From Clostridiales bacterium (GTDB lineage: Bacteria; Bacillota; Clostridia; Monoglobales; Monoglobaceae): DNA of 64,000 nucleotides. This document shows, one piece after another, positions 16,568 through 25,761 of this stretch (position 1 is the first letter of the stretch; every line of letters starts with the position of its first letter). Under the pieces are notes generated by a model. It did no database searches. It worked only from the letters and a program-made list of their open reading frames with translations, and was not told the DNA's origin. The stretch is taken from positions 1-64,000 of the forward strand of contig JAHZIG010000012.1 in assembly GCA_019419865.1 (NCBI GenBank). The letters are read 5' to 3'. Both the position numbers and the translations under genes were made by a program.

Positions 16568-16599
16568 TTTGATTACCTCCGTAAAACGTCAGAGGGGCG

Positions 16600-17805
16600 T
16601 TAGTTTTCAGTATTGTTAGCGGATCGGCCGGATTTGGAGTCCGAGTCGGCGGCGCCGTCCGGTCTTTTCCCGAGCCCGTCCATAGCGATAAGCGTCTCTC
16701 TGCGTTCCATGAGCTCGAGGATAATACTTCTTATCAGAGCTATTATCGGCACCGCGAAGAAGATCCCGGCCATACCGAACAGACCGCCGCCGACCGTTAT
16801 GCCGAGTATTACGTACAGCGGTTTGACCTGAAGCGAGTCGGCGAAGAGCCGCGGCTGGATCAGGTTCGCGTCGAGCTGCTGGATGACGATCAAGGTTATT
16901 ACCGTTATTATCGCCTGAGTAAAAGAACCGGTGAAAACGGTGATGACTCCGGTGACAACCGTCGCGACGATCGCGCCGAAGTACGGGATCAGGTTAAACA
17001 GCCCCACGATCAGCGCGAACAGCGGCGCGTAGCTGACTCCTATTATGGACATCGCTATAAACGAGAGTATAAATATCACGACCGCGTCTATCAGCATACA
17101 GTAGATGTATTTGTTTACGAACTCGTTTATGCGGTGAAGGTATTTGGCTATCAGCGTATAGTGTTTCTCTTTCAGGATCAGCCTTGACGCGCGTTTGATG
17201 AAGTTCAAAATATTACTGCGGTCGAGGAGGATATATACGGAGATGATAATACCGATAAATATCTGGAAGATCCCGTTTCCGAAACTTATAACGCCCTGCG
17301 CGTATCTTCCGACGTTGCTGAAGTCGAAATTGCTGATCAGTTCGCTGATCGACAGCACGTTTTCCAGTATGAAGTTTTTGATGTTGTCCTCCTGGATCTG
17401 ATATATCTCCAAAGAGGTCAGCCAGTTATACAGATCGCCCACGATCGTCGGGAACTGTTCTATAAAGTCCATTATACTGCGGTAGATCGCAGGGATGACC
17501 GTTCCGAAGAGCAGAACCAGAAGTATGATAAAGACGACGTATATCGCGGCGACGGCTATGCCTCTGCGTTTTACGCGTATAAATCTGTGTTTGGCCTTCA
17601 TCAAAAGCTGTTCGATCTTTCTGCACGGAAGGTATAGTATATACGCTATGACCGAACCTATCGTCAGCGGCGTGAGCAGCGAGATCACGGTTCGGACGTA
17701 CGACGAGATAACGTCGAAGCTGTCGAACGTCTTGTAGACGGCTATAAGAACTATGCCGACTATCAGAATGCCGATATAACTTTTTACATATTTGTGTATT
17801 TTCAA
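16600..17805 (-). CDS. AI-2E family (YdbI/PerM-type) transporter
   Basis: A 401-residue membrane protein with about eight predicted transmembrane segments and the family signature near 'FNLIPYFGAIVATV' and 'QQLDANLIQPRLFADSLQVKPLYVIL'. Family members have been linked to autoinducer-2 export or Na+/H+ antiport; the substrate cannot be read from sequence. The tail is charged (RRETLIAMDGLGKRPDGAA). The start is TTG, 5 bases after a good GAGGTG site. It is the first gene of a probable two-gene unit with comEC. Confidence 0.88.
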   Translation of the reverse strand: MKIHKYVKSYIGILIVGIVLIAVYKTFDSFDVISSYVRTVISLLTPLTIGSVIAYILYLPCRKIEQLLMKAKHRFIRVKRRGIAVAAIYVVFIILLVLLFGTVIPAIYRSIMDFIEQFPTIVGDLYNWLTSLEIYQIQEDNIKNFILENVLSISELISNFDFSNVGRYAQGVISFGNGIFQIFIGIIISVYILLDRSNILNFIKRASRLILKEKHYTLIAKYLHRINEFVNKYIYCMLIDAVVIFILSFIAMSIIGVSYAPLFALIVGLFNLIPYFGAIVATVVTGVITVFTGSFTQAIITVITLIVIQQLDANLIQPRLFADSLQVKPLYVILGITVGGGLFGMAGIFFAVPIIALIRSIILELMERRETLIAMDGLGKRPDGAADSDSKSGRSANNTEN

Positions 17806-17833
17806 GCGATCACCTCTTTTTTTATGACGCTTA

Positions 17834-17862
17834 ATTATATCACATATATCGGCGATAGTAAA
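17834..17862 (-). promoter_or_regulatory. Promoter for the AI-2E-family/comEC unit
   Basis: On the minus strand: TTTACT (17862-17857), 17 bases, TATAAT (17839-17834), 29 bases upstream of the TTG start. Confidence 0.6.
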
Positions 17863-18076
17863 TAGAAATAAAAATATTTTAAAATTAACGATCCGACAGC
17901 GGACTTTGGCGCCCCGTATGCGCGGGTCGAGAGCTTGAGCGGATAAAATATCCGTATAATTTACAAACGGACGTTGGAAAACAAGGCGCTCGCTGTATGT
18001 TTAGGAAAATAAAAAAGACATTTTTACAGTATTTAAAAATAAATTCAAATTATTTTGCATTTTTGTATAAAAACAT

Positions 18077-18105
18077 TTGAATTTGTAAGAGTGTTATGCT
18101 ATAAT
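18077..18105 (+). promoter_or_regulatory. Promoter of nifJ
   Basis: TTGAAT (18077-18082), 17 bases, TATAAT (18100-18105), with an extended -10 TG one base upstream. This fits strong expression of a central fermentation enzyme. Confidence 0.8.
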
Positions 18106-18198
18106 CAATTTGTCTGATGATATACCTTTTTGAGAGGGAGGGGTATTCATTATCGTTTCTGTATCAAAAAGCCGTTTTATCAGAGTAAACCAATATTT

Positions 18199-18258
18199 AT
18201 ATTGCGCGATCTTCTATAATAATCTTTATGAGATAAACTGGAGCGGCGCGCGCAATAT
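18199..18258 (+). promoter_or_regulatory. Long-range stem in the nifJ 5' leader
   Basis: ATATTGCGCG (18199-18208) is perfectly complementary to CGCGCAATAT (18249-18258), enclosing 40 bases. The stem would form in the mRNA about 60 bases before the start codon. It could be a regulatory leader or stability element; no known riboswitch is recognised. Confidence 0.45.
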
Positions 18259-18321
18259 CGAGGTTTAGAAAAAAATTAATTTTTAGATATTATATGACAC
18301 AAAACAGGAGGTAAACTTAAA

Positions 18322-21300
18322 ATGGCAAAACATTTTAAAACCATGGACGGTAACTGCGCCGCTGCGCATTGCGCGTACGCGTTTACTGAAGTAGCGGCGA
18401 TTTATCCGATCACGCCTTCTTCACCAATGGCTGAGTACGTTGATGAATGGAGCGCTAAGGGCCAGAAAAATATTTTTGGCGAGACTGTAGAACTTATCGA
18501 AATGCAATCCGAGGCGGGCGCCGCGGGCGCCGTGCACGGTTCGCTTCAGGCGGGAGCGCTTACTACTACGTTCACCGCTTCGCAGGGTCTTTTACTTATG
18601 ATACCTAATATGTATAAGATCGCGGGCGAGCTGCTCCCGACGGTATTCCACGTAAGCGCGAGAGCTTTGGCGGCTCACGCCCTCAACATCTTCGGCGACC
18701 ATCAGGACGTTATGGCTTGTCGTCAGACCGGTTTCGCTATGCTGGCTTCCAACAGCGTTCAGGAGGTTATGGATCTGGGCAGCGTGGCGCATCTCGCGTC
18801 CATCAAGTCGAGAGTTCCGTTCCTGCATTTCTTCGACGGATTCAGAACTTCGCACGAGATCCAGAAGATAGAGGTTATGGACTACGACGATCTCAGAGGA
18901 TTGGTTGATTGGGACGCTCTTAAAGCGTTCAAGGACAACGCCCTCAACCCCGAGCACCCCGTTATCAGAGGTACGGCTCAGAACGGCGATATCTACTTCC
19001 AGGGCAGAGAGGCTTCGAACAAGTTCTACGACGCGGTTCCGGATATCGTAAACGAATACATGGGCAAGATCTCGGAGCTCACGGGCAGAGAGTACAAGCC
19101 GTTTAACTACTACGGCGCGCCCGACGCGACAAAGATAATCGTAGCTATGGGCAGCGTTTGCGAAGCCGCTGAAGAGACTGTAGATTACCTTAACGCAAGA
19201 GGCGCTAAGACCGGCGTTTTGGAGGTTCACCTCTACAGACCGTTCTCGGCTAAATACTTCTTCGACGTACTGCCTAAGACGGTTGAGAAGATCGCGGTCC
19301 TCGACAGAACGAAAGAACCCGGTTCGCTTGGCGAGCCGCTGTACCTCGATATCTGCAACGTATTCAGAGATTCGGATATGAATCCTATGATCATAGGCGG
19401 ACGTTACGGTCTCGGATCTAAAGACACGACTCCGACTCAGCTCGTCGCGGTATTCGATAATCTTGACGCTGAGAAGCCGATAGAAGGCTTTACTATAGGT
19501 ATAGTCGACGACGTGACCAATCTTTCGCTGCCTTTGGGCGAGAGGATCAACGCTTCTTCCGAGGGCACGACCCGTTGTAAGTTCTGGGGATTCGGAAGCG
19601 ACGGTACCGTCGGCGCTAACAAGGACGCTATAAAGATCATCGGCGATAACACGGATCTTTACGCTCAGGCGTACTTCGATTACGACTCGAAGAAATCGGG
19701 CGGCGTTACGATGTCTCACCTCAGATTCGGTAAGAGCCCGATCAAATCGACATATTTGCTGGACGAAGCCGATTACATCGCATGTCACAAACCGGCGTAC
19801 GTACACCAGTACGACATACTCGAAGGCCTCAGAAAAGGCGGTACATTCCTGCTCAACTGCGTTTGGTCGGACGAAGAGCTCGACGAGAAGCTCCCGGCTA
19901 ACGTTAAGAGATATATTGCCGAGAACGACATCAACTTCTACACGATCAACGCGGTAGACGTCGCGGTAAAAGTCGGCCTCGGTCCTACAAGAATAAACAT
20001 GGTAACTCAGGGCGCGTTCTTCAAGCTCGCTAACGTTATCCCGTTCGACGAAGCGGTCGGATATATCAAAGCGGCTATCAAGAAGACCTACGGCAGAAAG
20101 GGAGACGACATCGTCAACATGAACTGCAACGCCGTAGACGGCGCTATAGAGGCTCTGCATAAGGTTAACGTTCCGGATTACTGGAAAGACGCGGTAGACG
20201 AAGAAATAGACAACTCGGGCAAGCCCGAATTTATCACAAAGGTCGTAGAGCCGGTCAACGCTCAGCGCGGAAACAAGCTGCCGGTAAGCACGTTTGCCGG
20301 AAGAGAAGACGGTACTTTCGAGACCGGTACTTCGCGTTATGAGAAGAGAGGCGTAGCCGTACTGGTTCCGCAGTGGGATCCCACAAAGTGTATCCAGTGT
20401 AACCAGTGTAGCGCGGTATGTCCTCACGCGGCTATTCGTCCTATATTGTTAAACGATGAGGAAGCCGCTAACGCTCCCGAGTCGTTTGTAACAAAAGACG
20501 CTACAGGTCCGGAGCTTAAGGGACTTAAGTTCAGGATCCAGGTTTCGCCGCTCGACTGCTTGGGCTGCGGAGTCTGCGCTCAGGTTTGCCCGGATAAGAT
20601 CCAGGCGCTCACGATGAAACCTATCGACGACGTTACGCCTACCGACGCTCCTAACTGGGAGTACGCTATGAGCGTATCCAACAAGGCGGATCTGGTCGAT
20701 AAGACAAAGTCTATCAAGAACTCGCAGTTCGCTATGCCGTACCTCGAATTCTCGGGCGCGTGCGCAGGCTGCGGAGAGACTCCTTACATCAAGCTCATCA
20801 CTCAGCTCTTCGGCGACAGAATGATAGTAGCGAACGCTACGGGCTGTACGTCTATCTGGGGCGGTTCGGCTCCTTCGATGCCTTACTGCAAGGATGAGAA
20901 CGGCCGCGGTCCCGCTTGGGCTAACTCGCTGTTTGAGGATAACGCAGAGTTTGGTCTCGGTATGGTCGCAGCTAACAAGAAGATAAGAGATACTTTGGTC
21001 AGCCGTATGAACAGCGTTATGGACGTTGTAGACGCTCCGCTCAAGGAAGCGTTCCAGGAATGGATAGAGGGCAAGGACAACGCCGACGCATCCAAAGCCG
21101 CGGCGGCTAAGATCGAAGCGCTCATCAAAGACGCGGATATGAGCAATCCCGCTATCAAGGAGATCGCGGACAGGACGGACTTCCTCGTAAAGAGATCTCA
21201 GTGGGTATTCGGCGGCGACGGCTGGGCTTACGATATAGGTTACGGCGGTCTCGACCACGTTATAGCTTCGGATATGGATATCAACATCCTGGTAGTTGAC

Positions 21301-21849
21301 ACAGAGGTTTACTCGAACACCGGCGGACAGGCTTCAAAGGCTACTCCTACGGCGGCTATAGCTAAATTCGCCGCTGCCGGCAAGAGAGTTAAGAAGAAGG
21401 ATCTCGGTATGATAGCTACGACCTACGGCTACGTATACGTAGCTCAGATAGCGCTCGGCGCTAACATGCAGCAGGCTCTTAACGCGATCAAAGAGGCTGA
21501 GGCGTATCCGGGTCCGTCGATCATAATAGCTTACGCTCCGTGTATCAACCATGGTATCAAGAAGGGCATGGCTACGACCATCCTCGAAGAGAAGAAGGCC
21601 GTAGAGTGCGGTTACTGGCACCTGTGGAGATTCAATCCGGCTGTTCCGGAGGGCGCGAATCCGTTTACGCTCGATTCCAAGGCTCCTCAGGGCGGTATCC
21701 AGGACTTCATGAAGGGCGAGAACAGATACCTGCAGCTGCTTAAGGCGTTCCCGGACGAAGCTCAGGAACTGTTCGACAAGGCTGAAAGAGACCTGACGGA
21801 AAGATATAAGACTTATGTTCGCAAAGCAAACGAGAGCTATGCTGAATAA
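18322..21849 (+). CDS. nifJ: Pyruvate:ferredoxin (flavodoxin) oxidoreductase
   Basis: A 1175-residue single-chain PFOR that converts pyruvate and CoA to acetyl-CoA, CO2 and reduced ferredoxin or flavodoxin. The N-terminus has 'YPITPSSPMAE' (pyruvate-binding domain). Two 4Fe-4S motifs, 'CIQCNQCSAVCPH' and 'CLGCGVCAQVCPDK', form the ferredoxin-like domain, a third cluster region starts 'CAGCGETPYIKL', and the thiamine-diphosphate site shows 'GGDGWAYDIGYGGLDH' with 'NTGGQASKATPTAA'. The length is typical. The ATG has an AGGAGGT site. Codon use here is more GC-ended and uniform than in neighbours, as in highly expressed genes. It ends in a strong terminator. Confidence 0.98.
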   Translation: MAKHFKTMDGNCAAAHCAYAFTEVAAIYPITPSSPMAEYVDEWSAKGQKNIFGETVELIEMQSEAGAAGAVHGSLQAGALTTTFTASQGLLLMIPNMYKIAGELLPTVFHVSARALAAHALNIFGDHQDVMACRQTGFAMLASNSVQEVMDLGSVAHLASIKSRVPFLHFFDGFRTSHEIQKIEVMDYDDLRGLVDWDALKAFKDNALNPEHPVIRGTAQNGDIYFQGREASNKFYDAVPDIVNEYMGKISELTGREYKPFNYYGAPDATKIIVAMGSVCEAAEETVDYLNARGAKTGVLEVHLYRPFSAKYFFDVLPKTVEKIAVLDRTKEPGSLGEPLYLDICNVFRDSDMNPMIIGGRYGLGSKDTTPTQLVAVFDNLDAEKPIEGFTIGIVDDVTNLSLPLGERINASSEGTTRCKFWGFGSDGTVGANKDAIKIIGDNTDLYAQAYFDYDSKKSGGVTMSHLRFGKSPIKSTYLLDEADYIACHKPAYVHQYDILEGLRKGGTFLLNCVWSDEELDEKLPANVKRYIAENDINFYTINAVDVAVKVGLGPTRINMVTQGAFFKLANVIPFDEAVGYIKAAIKKTYGRKGDDIVNMNCNAVDGAIEALHKVNVPDYWKDAVDEEIDNSGKPEFITKVVEPVNAQRGNKLPVSTFAGREDGTFETGTSRYEKRGVAVLVPQWDPTKCIQCNQCSAVCPHAAIRPILLNDEEAANAPESFVTKDATGPELKGLKFRIQVSPLDCLGCGVCAQVCPDKIQALTMKPIDDVTPTDAPNWEYAMSVSNKADLVDKTKSIKNSQFAMPYLEFSGACAGCGETPYIKLITQLFGDRMIVANATGCTSIWGGSAPSMPYCKDENGRGPAWANSLFEDNAEFGLGMVAANKKIRDTLVSRMNSVMDVVDAPLKEAFQEWIEGKDNADASKAAAAKIEALIKDADMSNPAIKEIADRTDFLVKRSQWVFGGDGWAYDIGYGGLDHVIASDMDINILVVDTEVYSNTGGQASKATPTAAIAKFAAAGKRVKKKDLGMIATTYGYVYVAQIALGANMQQALNAIKEAEAYPGPSIIIAYAPCINHGIKKGMATTILEEKKAVECGYWHLWRFNPAVPEGANPFTLDSKAPQGGIQDFMKGENRYLQLLKAFPDEAQELFDKAERDLTERYKTYVRKANESYAE

Positions 21850-21861
21850 TAATTAATATTG

Positions 21862-21890
21862 GCGGACAGGCTCAGCCTGTCCGCTTTGAA
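21862..21890 (+). terminator. Terminator after nifJ
   Basis: A perfect 9-bp stem GCGGACAGG / CCTGTCCGC with a 5-base loop, followed by TTTGAATTT. Confidence 0.8.
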
Positions 21891-22098
21891 TTTGTTCGAT
21901 AAAGGCGACGGTACGTCGATTATATTTTGGAGCATATGCGGCTTGCGATATTGGTTTTGTTCTATACGGCGATTTGCGGCGTAGGATCGAATTAAGAGGT
22001 TTGCGGCTATATCTTGGCGAGCGTTTTATTTGACTCGCAGAATATACGTATATGCCAAATTGAAGCGGCCTAATATTTTAGCGCCGCCGATAATACAA

Positions 22099-22150
22099 GT
22101 TGAGCGTTTGAAGTAAATAAGCTAAACTTAAACGCTCGACTTTAAATTTT
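22099..22150 (+). terminator. Isolated strong hairpin with T-rich tail
   Basis: GTTGAGCGTTTGAAGT (22099-22114) pairs over almost its whole length with AACTTAAACGCTCGAC (22125-22140), followed by TTTAAATTTT. No gene on the plus strand ends just before it, since nifJ has its own terminator 210 bases earlier. Confidence 0.5.
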
Positions 22151-22296
22151 GCGCTGAAAAGGCGTAAAGCGCGCGCTTGCAAGGCAGTTAGAACAGCGGG
22201 CGGCGATATGAATTGGGGATTTTGTATAAATTTCATACGAATTTTATCTGTATTAAAATCATAACAGATAAAAATGAGAAAGATTACTAAAAATAC

Positions 22297-22325
22297 TTTA
22301 CCTTTTGATAAAAGTATGTTATAAT
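22297..22325 (+). promoter_or_regulatory. Promoter of pflB-pflA
   Basis: TTTACC (22297-22302), 17 bases, TATAAT (22320-22325). Just downstream AAGTTAG / CTAACTT (22333-22339 and 22346-22352) forms a 7-bp inverted repeat that could be an operator or leader hairpin. Confidence 0.65.
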
Positions 22326-22396
22326 AAGGGTGAAGTTAGTTAGGGCTAACTTAAGTGTCATATAAGTATCATTACAATATAGGGGGTAATGCAGTC

Positions 22397-24649
22397 ATGG
22401 AATTTAAAGAAGCATGGGCGGGTTTCGCCGGAAGAAAATGGAAAGAAGACGTGGATCTGCGCGACTTTATCCAGAACAACTATGAACCATACGACGGCGA
22501 CGAATCCTTTTTGGAGGGACCCACGGACGCTACGGATCGGCTCTGGGGCGAATTGCAGAAACTTCAGAAGGAGGAGCGCGCCAAAGGCGGAGTTTTGGAT
22601 ATGGAGACCGAAGTGGTCTCGGGCTTAACGGCTTATCCTGCGGGGTATATAAACGAAGAGCTTAAGGACCTTGAAAAGGTCGTAGGGCTTCAGACCGACA
22701 AGCCTTTAAAGAGAGCGTTTATGCCCTACGGCGGTATAAAGATGGCCGAGCAGTCGTGCACGGTTTACGGGTATCAGCCGTCGGAAAAACTGCATGAGAT
22801 CTTCACAAAATATCATAAGACTCACAACCAGGCGGTATTCGACGCGTATACGCCTGAGATGAAGAAGGCGCGTCACAATAAGATAATCACCGGCCTGCCG
22901 GATACGTACGGCCGCGGACGTATCGTCGGCGACTACAGAAGGGTCGCGCTGTACGGAATAGATTTTCTTATAGAGAAGAAGCAGGAAGACTTCGACTACT
23001 GCGGCGACGGAACGATGACCGACGACGTTATCCGTCTCAGAGAAGAGATAGCGGAGCAGATCAAGGCGCTTAAGCAGATGAAAGAGATGGCCGAGATCTA
23101 CGGCTTTGATATCTCTGGTCCTGCAAAGAACGCGCAGGAAGCGGTCCAGTGGCTCTACTTCGGTTACCTTGCGGCCATCAAGACCCAGAACGGCGCGGCT
23201 ATGAGCGTAGGAAGAGTATCCACCTTCCTCGACATATATATCAGCAGAGACCTTAAGAACGGCGTTCTCACTGAGAAAGAGGCGCAGGAGCTTATCGATC
23301 ACTTCGTTATGAAGTGCCGTATGGTAAAATTCGCAAGAATCCCTTCGTACAATCAGCTGTTCTCGGGCGACCCGGTATGGGCGACGCTGGAGGTAGCGGG
23401 ACTCGGTATGGACGGAAGATCGATGGTCACAAAGAACGATTTCCGTTTCCTGCATACGCTTGAAAATATGGGACCGGCTCCGGAGCCGAACCTGACGGTG
23501 CTGTATTCGTCGAGACTTCCCAAGGCGTTCAAGGAATACGCCGCGGCGATCTCCGTCAGAACGAGTTCGGTGCAGTATGAGAACGACGACGTAATGCGTC
23601 CGGTATGGGGCGACGATTATTCGATCTGCTGCTGCGTATCGGCTACTCAGACGGGTAAGGAGATGCAGTTCTTCGGAGCGCGCGCAAACTTGGCTAAGTG
23701 CTTGCTCTACGCTATGAACGGCGGACGCGATATGAAGACCAAGGAGCAGGTAGGCCCCGAGCTTCGTCCTATCGAAAGCGAATACTTAGATTACGACGAA
23801 GTTATGCATAAGTACGATATAATGATGGACTGGCTTGCGGGACTTTATGTCAACACGCTTAACCTGATCCAGTACATGCATGATAAATACTACTACGAGG
23901 CGGCCGAGATGGCGCTCATAGACACCGACGTAAGACGTACGTTTGCGACGGGTATAGCGGGATTCTCGCACGTCGTAGATTCGCTCAGCGCGATCAAGTA
24001 CGCTAAGGTCAAGGCTATCCGCGACGAGGACGGCATGATAATGGACTTCGAGACGACAGGCGATTTCCCGAGATACGGAAACGACGACGAGAGAGCGGAC
24101 GAGATAGCCGTATGGCTGCTCAAGACCTTCCTTAAGAAGATAAAGAAGAGACATACCTACCGCGACAGCGAACCGACGACATCCATCCTTACGATCACCT
24201 CGAACGTGGTCTACGGAAAGGCTACGGGCAATATGCCGGACGGAAGAAGAGCGGGCGAGCCGCTTTCGCCGGGAGCTAATCCGAGTTACGGAGCGGAGCA
24301 GAACGGACTTTTGGCGTCGCTTAACTCCGTCGCTAAGCTGCCGTACGAGTACGCGTTAGACGGCATATCCAATACGCAGACGATCAATCCGGGAGCTTTG
24401 GGACATAACGAGGACGAGCAGAAGAAGAATCTCGTCAGCGTAATGGACGGATATTTTGATAAGGGCGCTCACCACCTGAACGTAAACGTGTTCGGACGCG
24501 AGAAGCTGATCGACGCTATGGAGCATCCTGAGAAAGAGGAGTACGCAAACTTCACGATCCGCGTTTCGGGCTACGCGGTCAAGTTTATCGACCTGACTAA
24601 GGAACAGCAGTTGGACGTTATCTCGAGAACCTGCCACGAAAGAATGTAA
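22397..24649 (+). CDS. pflB: Formate acetyltransferase (pyruvate formate-lyase)
   Basis: A 750-residue glycyl-radical enzyme that cleaves pyruvate with CoA to acetyl-CoA and formate. The active-site cysteine region is '[16 protein letters not shown]', with three consecutive Cys instead of the usual two, and the C-terminal glycyl-radical motif is 'RVSGYAV'. The upstream in-frame ATG at 22355 lacks a ribosome-binding site; the ATG at 22397 follows AGGGGGT and gives the usual '[10 protein letters not shown]' start. The stop overlaps the pflA start by one base. With PFOR it gives two routes from pyruvate to acetyl-CoA. Confidence 0.97.
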   Translation: MEFKEAWAGFAGRKWKEDVDLRDFIQNNYEPYDGDESFLEGPTDATDRLWGELQKLQKEERAKGGVLDMETEVVSGLTAYPAGYINEELKDLEKVVGLQTDKPLKRAFMPYGGIKMAEQSCTVYGYQPSEKLHEIFTKYHKTHNQAVFDAYTPEMKKARHNKIITGLPDTYGRGRIVGDYRRVALYGIDFLIEKKQEDFDYCGDGTMTDDVIRLREEIAEQIKALKQMKEMAEIYGFDISGPAKNAQEAVQWLYFGYLAAIKTQNGAAMSVGRVSTFLDIYISRDLKNGVLTEKEAQELIDHFVMKCRMVKFARIPSYNQLFSGDPVWATLEVAGLGMDGRSMVTKNDFRFLHTLENMGPAPEPNLTVLYSSRLPKAFKEYAAAISVRTSSVQYENDDVMRPVWGDDYSICCCVSATQTGKEMQFFGARANLAKCLLYAMNGGRDMKTKEQVGPELRPIESEYLDYDEVMHKYDIMMDWLAGLYVNTLNLIQYMHDKYYYEAAEMALIDTDVRRTFATGIAGFSHVVDSLSAIKYAKVKAIRDEDGMIMDFETTGDFPRYGNDDERADEIAVWLLKTFLKKIKKRHTYRDSEPTTSILTITSNVVYGKATGNMPDGRRAGEPLSPGANPSYGAEQNGLLASLNSVAKLPYEYALDGISNTQTINPGALGHNEDEQKKNLVSVMDGYFDKGAHHLNVNVFGREKLIDAMEHPEKEEYANFTIRVSGYAVKFIDLTKEQQLDVISRTCHERM

Positions 24650-25401
24650 TGAACGAGGATAGAAATATTAAAGGAAACGTACATTCTCTTGAAAGTTTCG
24701 GTTCGGTTGACGGTCCGGGGGTTAGATATGTGATCTTCACGCAGGGCTGCGGGCTTCGCTGCAAGTTTTGCCATAATCCGGACACATGGAGCCGGGACAT
24801 AAACAAAGAGTATACCTCGGACGAGCTCATAGAGACCGTTTTAAGGTACAAGGGCTACTGGGGCGAAGAAGGCGGGATAACTGTGAGCGGCGGGGAACCG
24901 CTGCTCCAGATCGATTTTCTCTTAGAGCTGTTTTCAAAGGCCAAGGAACACGGCGTGCACACCGTTATCGATACGGCCGGACAGCCGTTTACAAGAGAAG
25001 AGCCGTTTTTCGGTAAGTTTAACGAGCTGATGAAGTATACCGATCTGCTCCTTTTGGATATAAAAGAGATCGACGAGGAAAAACATAAGAGGCTCACGGG
25101 ATTTACCAATAAGAACATTTTGGATATGGCGAGGTATCTGTCCGAGATAGACAAGCCGGTCTGGATACGCCACGTGCTGGTTCCCGAGTACAGCGATTTC
25201 GACGAGGATTTAGTGAAGCTCAACGCTTTTATCGAGTCTTTGAATAACGTTGAGAAAGTCGAAGTACTTCCATATCATACGATGGGCGTCTTTAAGTGGG
25301 AGGAGCTTGGACTTAATTATCCGCTTAAAGGGATCGACCCTCCGACAAAGGAACGGATCGAAAACGCCAATAAACTGCTCTGCACGAGTAAATACGCTTA
25401 G
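24649..25401 (+). CDS. pflA: Pyruvate formate-lyase activating enzyme
   Basis: A 250-residue radical SAM enzyme that makes the glycyl radical on PFL. The cluster motif is 'GCGLRCKFCHNPDTW' (CxxxCxxC), followed by the SAM-binding 'GGEPLLQ' segment. The ATG overlaps the pflB stop (TAATG), showing translational coupling. There is no extra ferredoxin-like insertion, so it is the short PflA type rather than a generic glycyl-radical activase. A terminator follows. Confidence 0.97.
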   Translation: MNEDRNIKGNVHSLESFGSVDGPGVRYVIFTQGCGLRCKFCHNPDTWSRDINKEYTSDELIETVLRYKGYWGEEGGITVSGGEPLLQIDFLLELFSKAKEHGVHTVIDTAGQPFTREEPFFGKFNELMKYTDLLLLDIKEIDEEKHKRLTGFTNKNILDMARYLSEIDKPVWIRHVLVPEYSDFDEDLVKLNAFIESLNNVEKVEVLPYHTMGVFKWEELGLNYPLKGIDPPTKERIENANKLLCTSKYA

Positions 25402-25445
25402 CGAGCGTATTGGCGGAATGATTTGCGATCAGAATTTTATAGCGG

Positions 25446-25480
25446 CCGTCGCGGACGTAAAATATCCGCGGCGGTTTTTT
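25446..25480 (+). terminator. Terminator after pflA
   Basis: A 10-bp stem CCGTCGCGGA / TCCGCGGCGG with one G-U pair, a 9-base loop and six T residues. Confidence 0.88.
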
Positions 25481-25586
25481 ATGCGTTTTTTCTTTCTTAT
25501 ATCCGCGCTGCGATCCGGCGGCGCTCATTGTTTTATAAGACCGCGCGGGCGCTAAATAATATATTGCCCAAATAAGTTTGTTTTGA

Positions 25587-25615
25587 TTGACAAATGTTGA
25601 TTTTACTATTAAAAT
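25587..25615 (+). promoter_or_regulatory. Promoter of the purine operon
   Basis: TTGACA (25587-25592), 17 bases, TAAAAT (25610-25615). A PurBox-like CCGAAC core on the opposite strand lies about 25 bases downstream; regulation by PurR is possible but rests on one half-site. Confidence 0.65.
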
Positions 25616-25761
25616 AATAATGTCGGATTGTCGGAAAAGTTCGGCAATTTTTAGGCGTGCGATCACAGATGAAATTTTTATGTGATATAAATTTGCTTTA
25701 TTTATAAATATAACCGATCATTATCCAAAATATTGGGCGTCATCGGAAAAGGAGTATTGAT

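Larger units (their letters stand above)
17806..18321. other. Divergent gap with structured nifJ leader
   Basis: No gene is seen. The gap holds the minus-strand AI-2E promoter, an A/T-rich centre, the nifJ promoter (18077-18105) and a nifJ leader of about 210 bases containing a 10-bp long-range inverted repeat. Confidence 0.6.
21850..22396. other. Gap between nifJ and pflB
   Basis: It holds the nifJ terminator, a strong isolated hairpin at 22099-22140 with an A/T-rich tail, a smaller GCGGC/GCCGC hairpin near 22065-22088, the pflB promoter and an inverted repeat in the pflB leader. No protein gene is seen. The isolated hairpins could terminate a small RNA. Confidence 0.55.
25402..25761. other. 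Gap between pflA and purL
   Basis: It holds the pflA terminator, the purL promoter (25587-25615) and a 140-base leader. The leader contains an inverted repeat ATCACA / TGTGAT near 25663-25687 and, on the minus strand near 25634-25652, the sequence GCCGAACTTTT, similar to a PurR box. No riboswitch is recognised. Confidence 0.5.

Noticed and set aside
18592-20427. A 611-codon open frame on the minus strand opposite nifJ
   Set aside because: It is a shadow of the nifJ codon pattern: no ribosome-binding site, no family features, and nifJ on the other strand is unmistakable.
25616-25761. Purine riboswitch before purL
   Set aside because: The conserved core and loop sequences of purine riboswitches are not present; only a PurBox-like half-site and one inverted repeat are seen.
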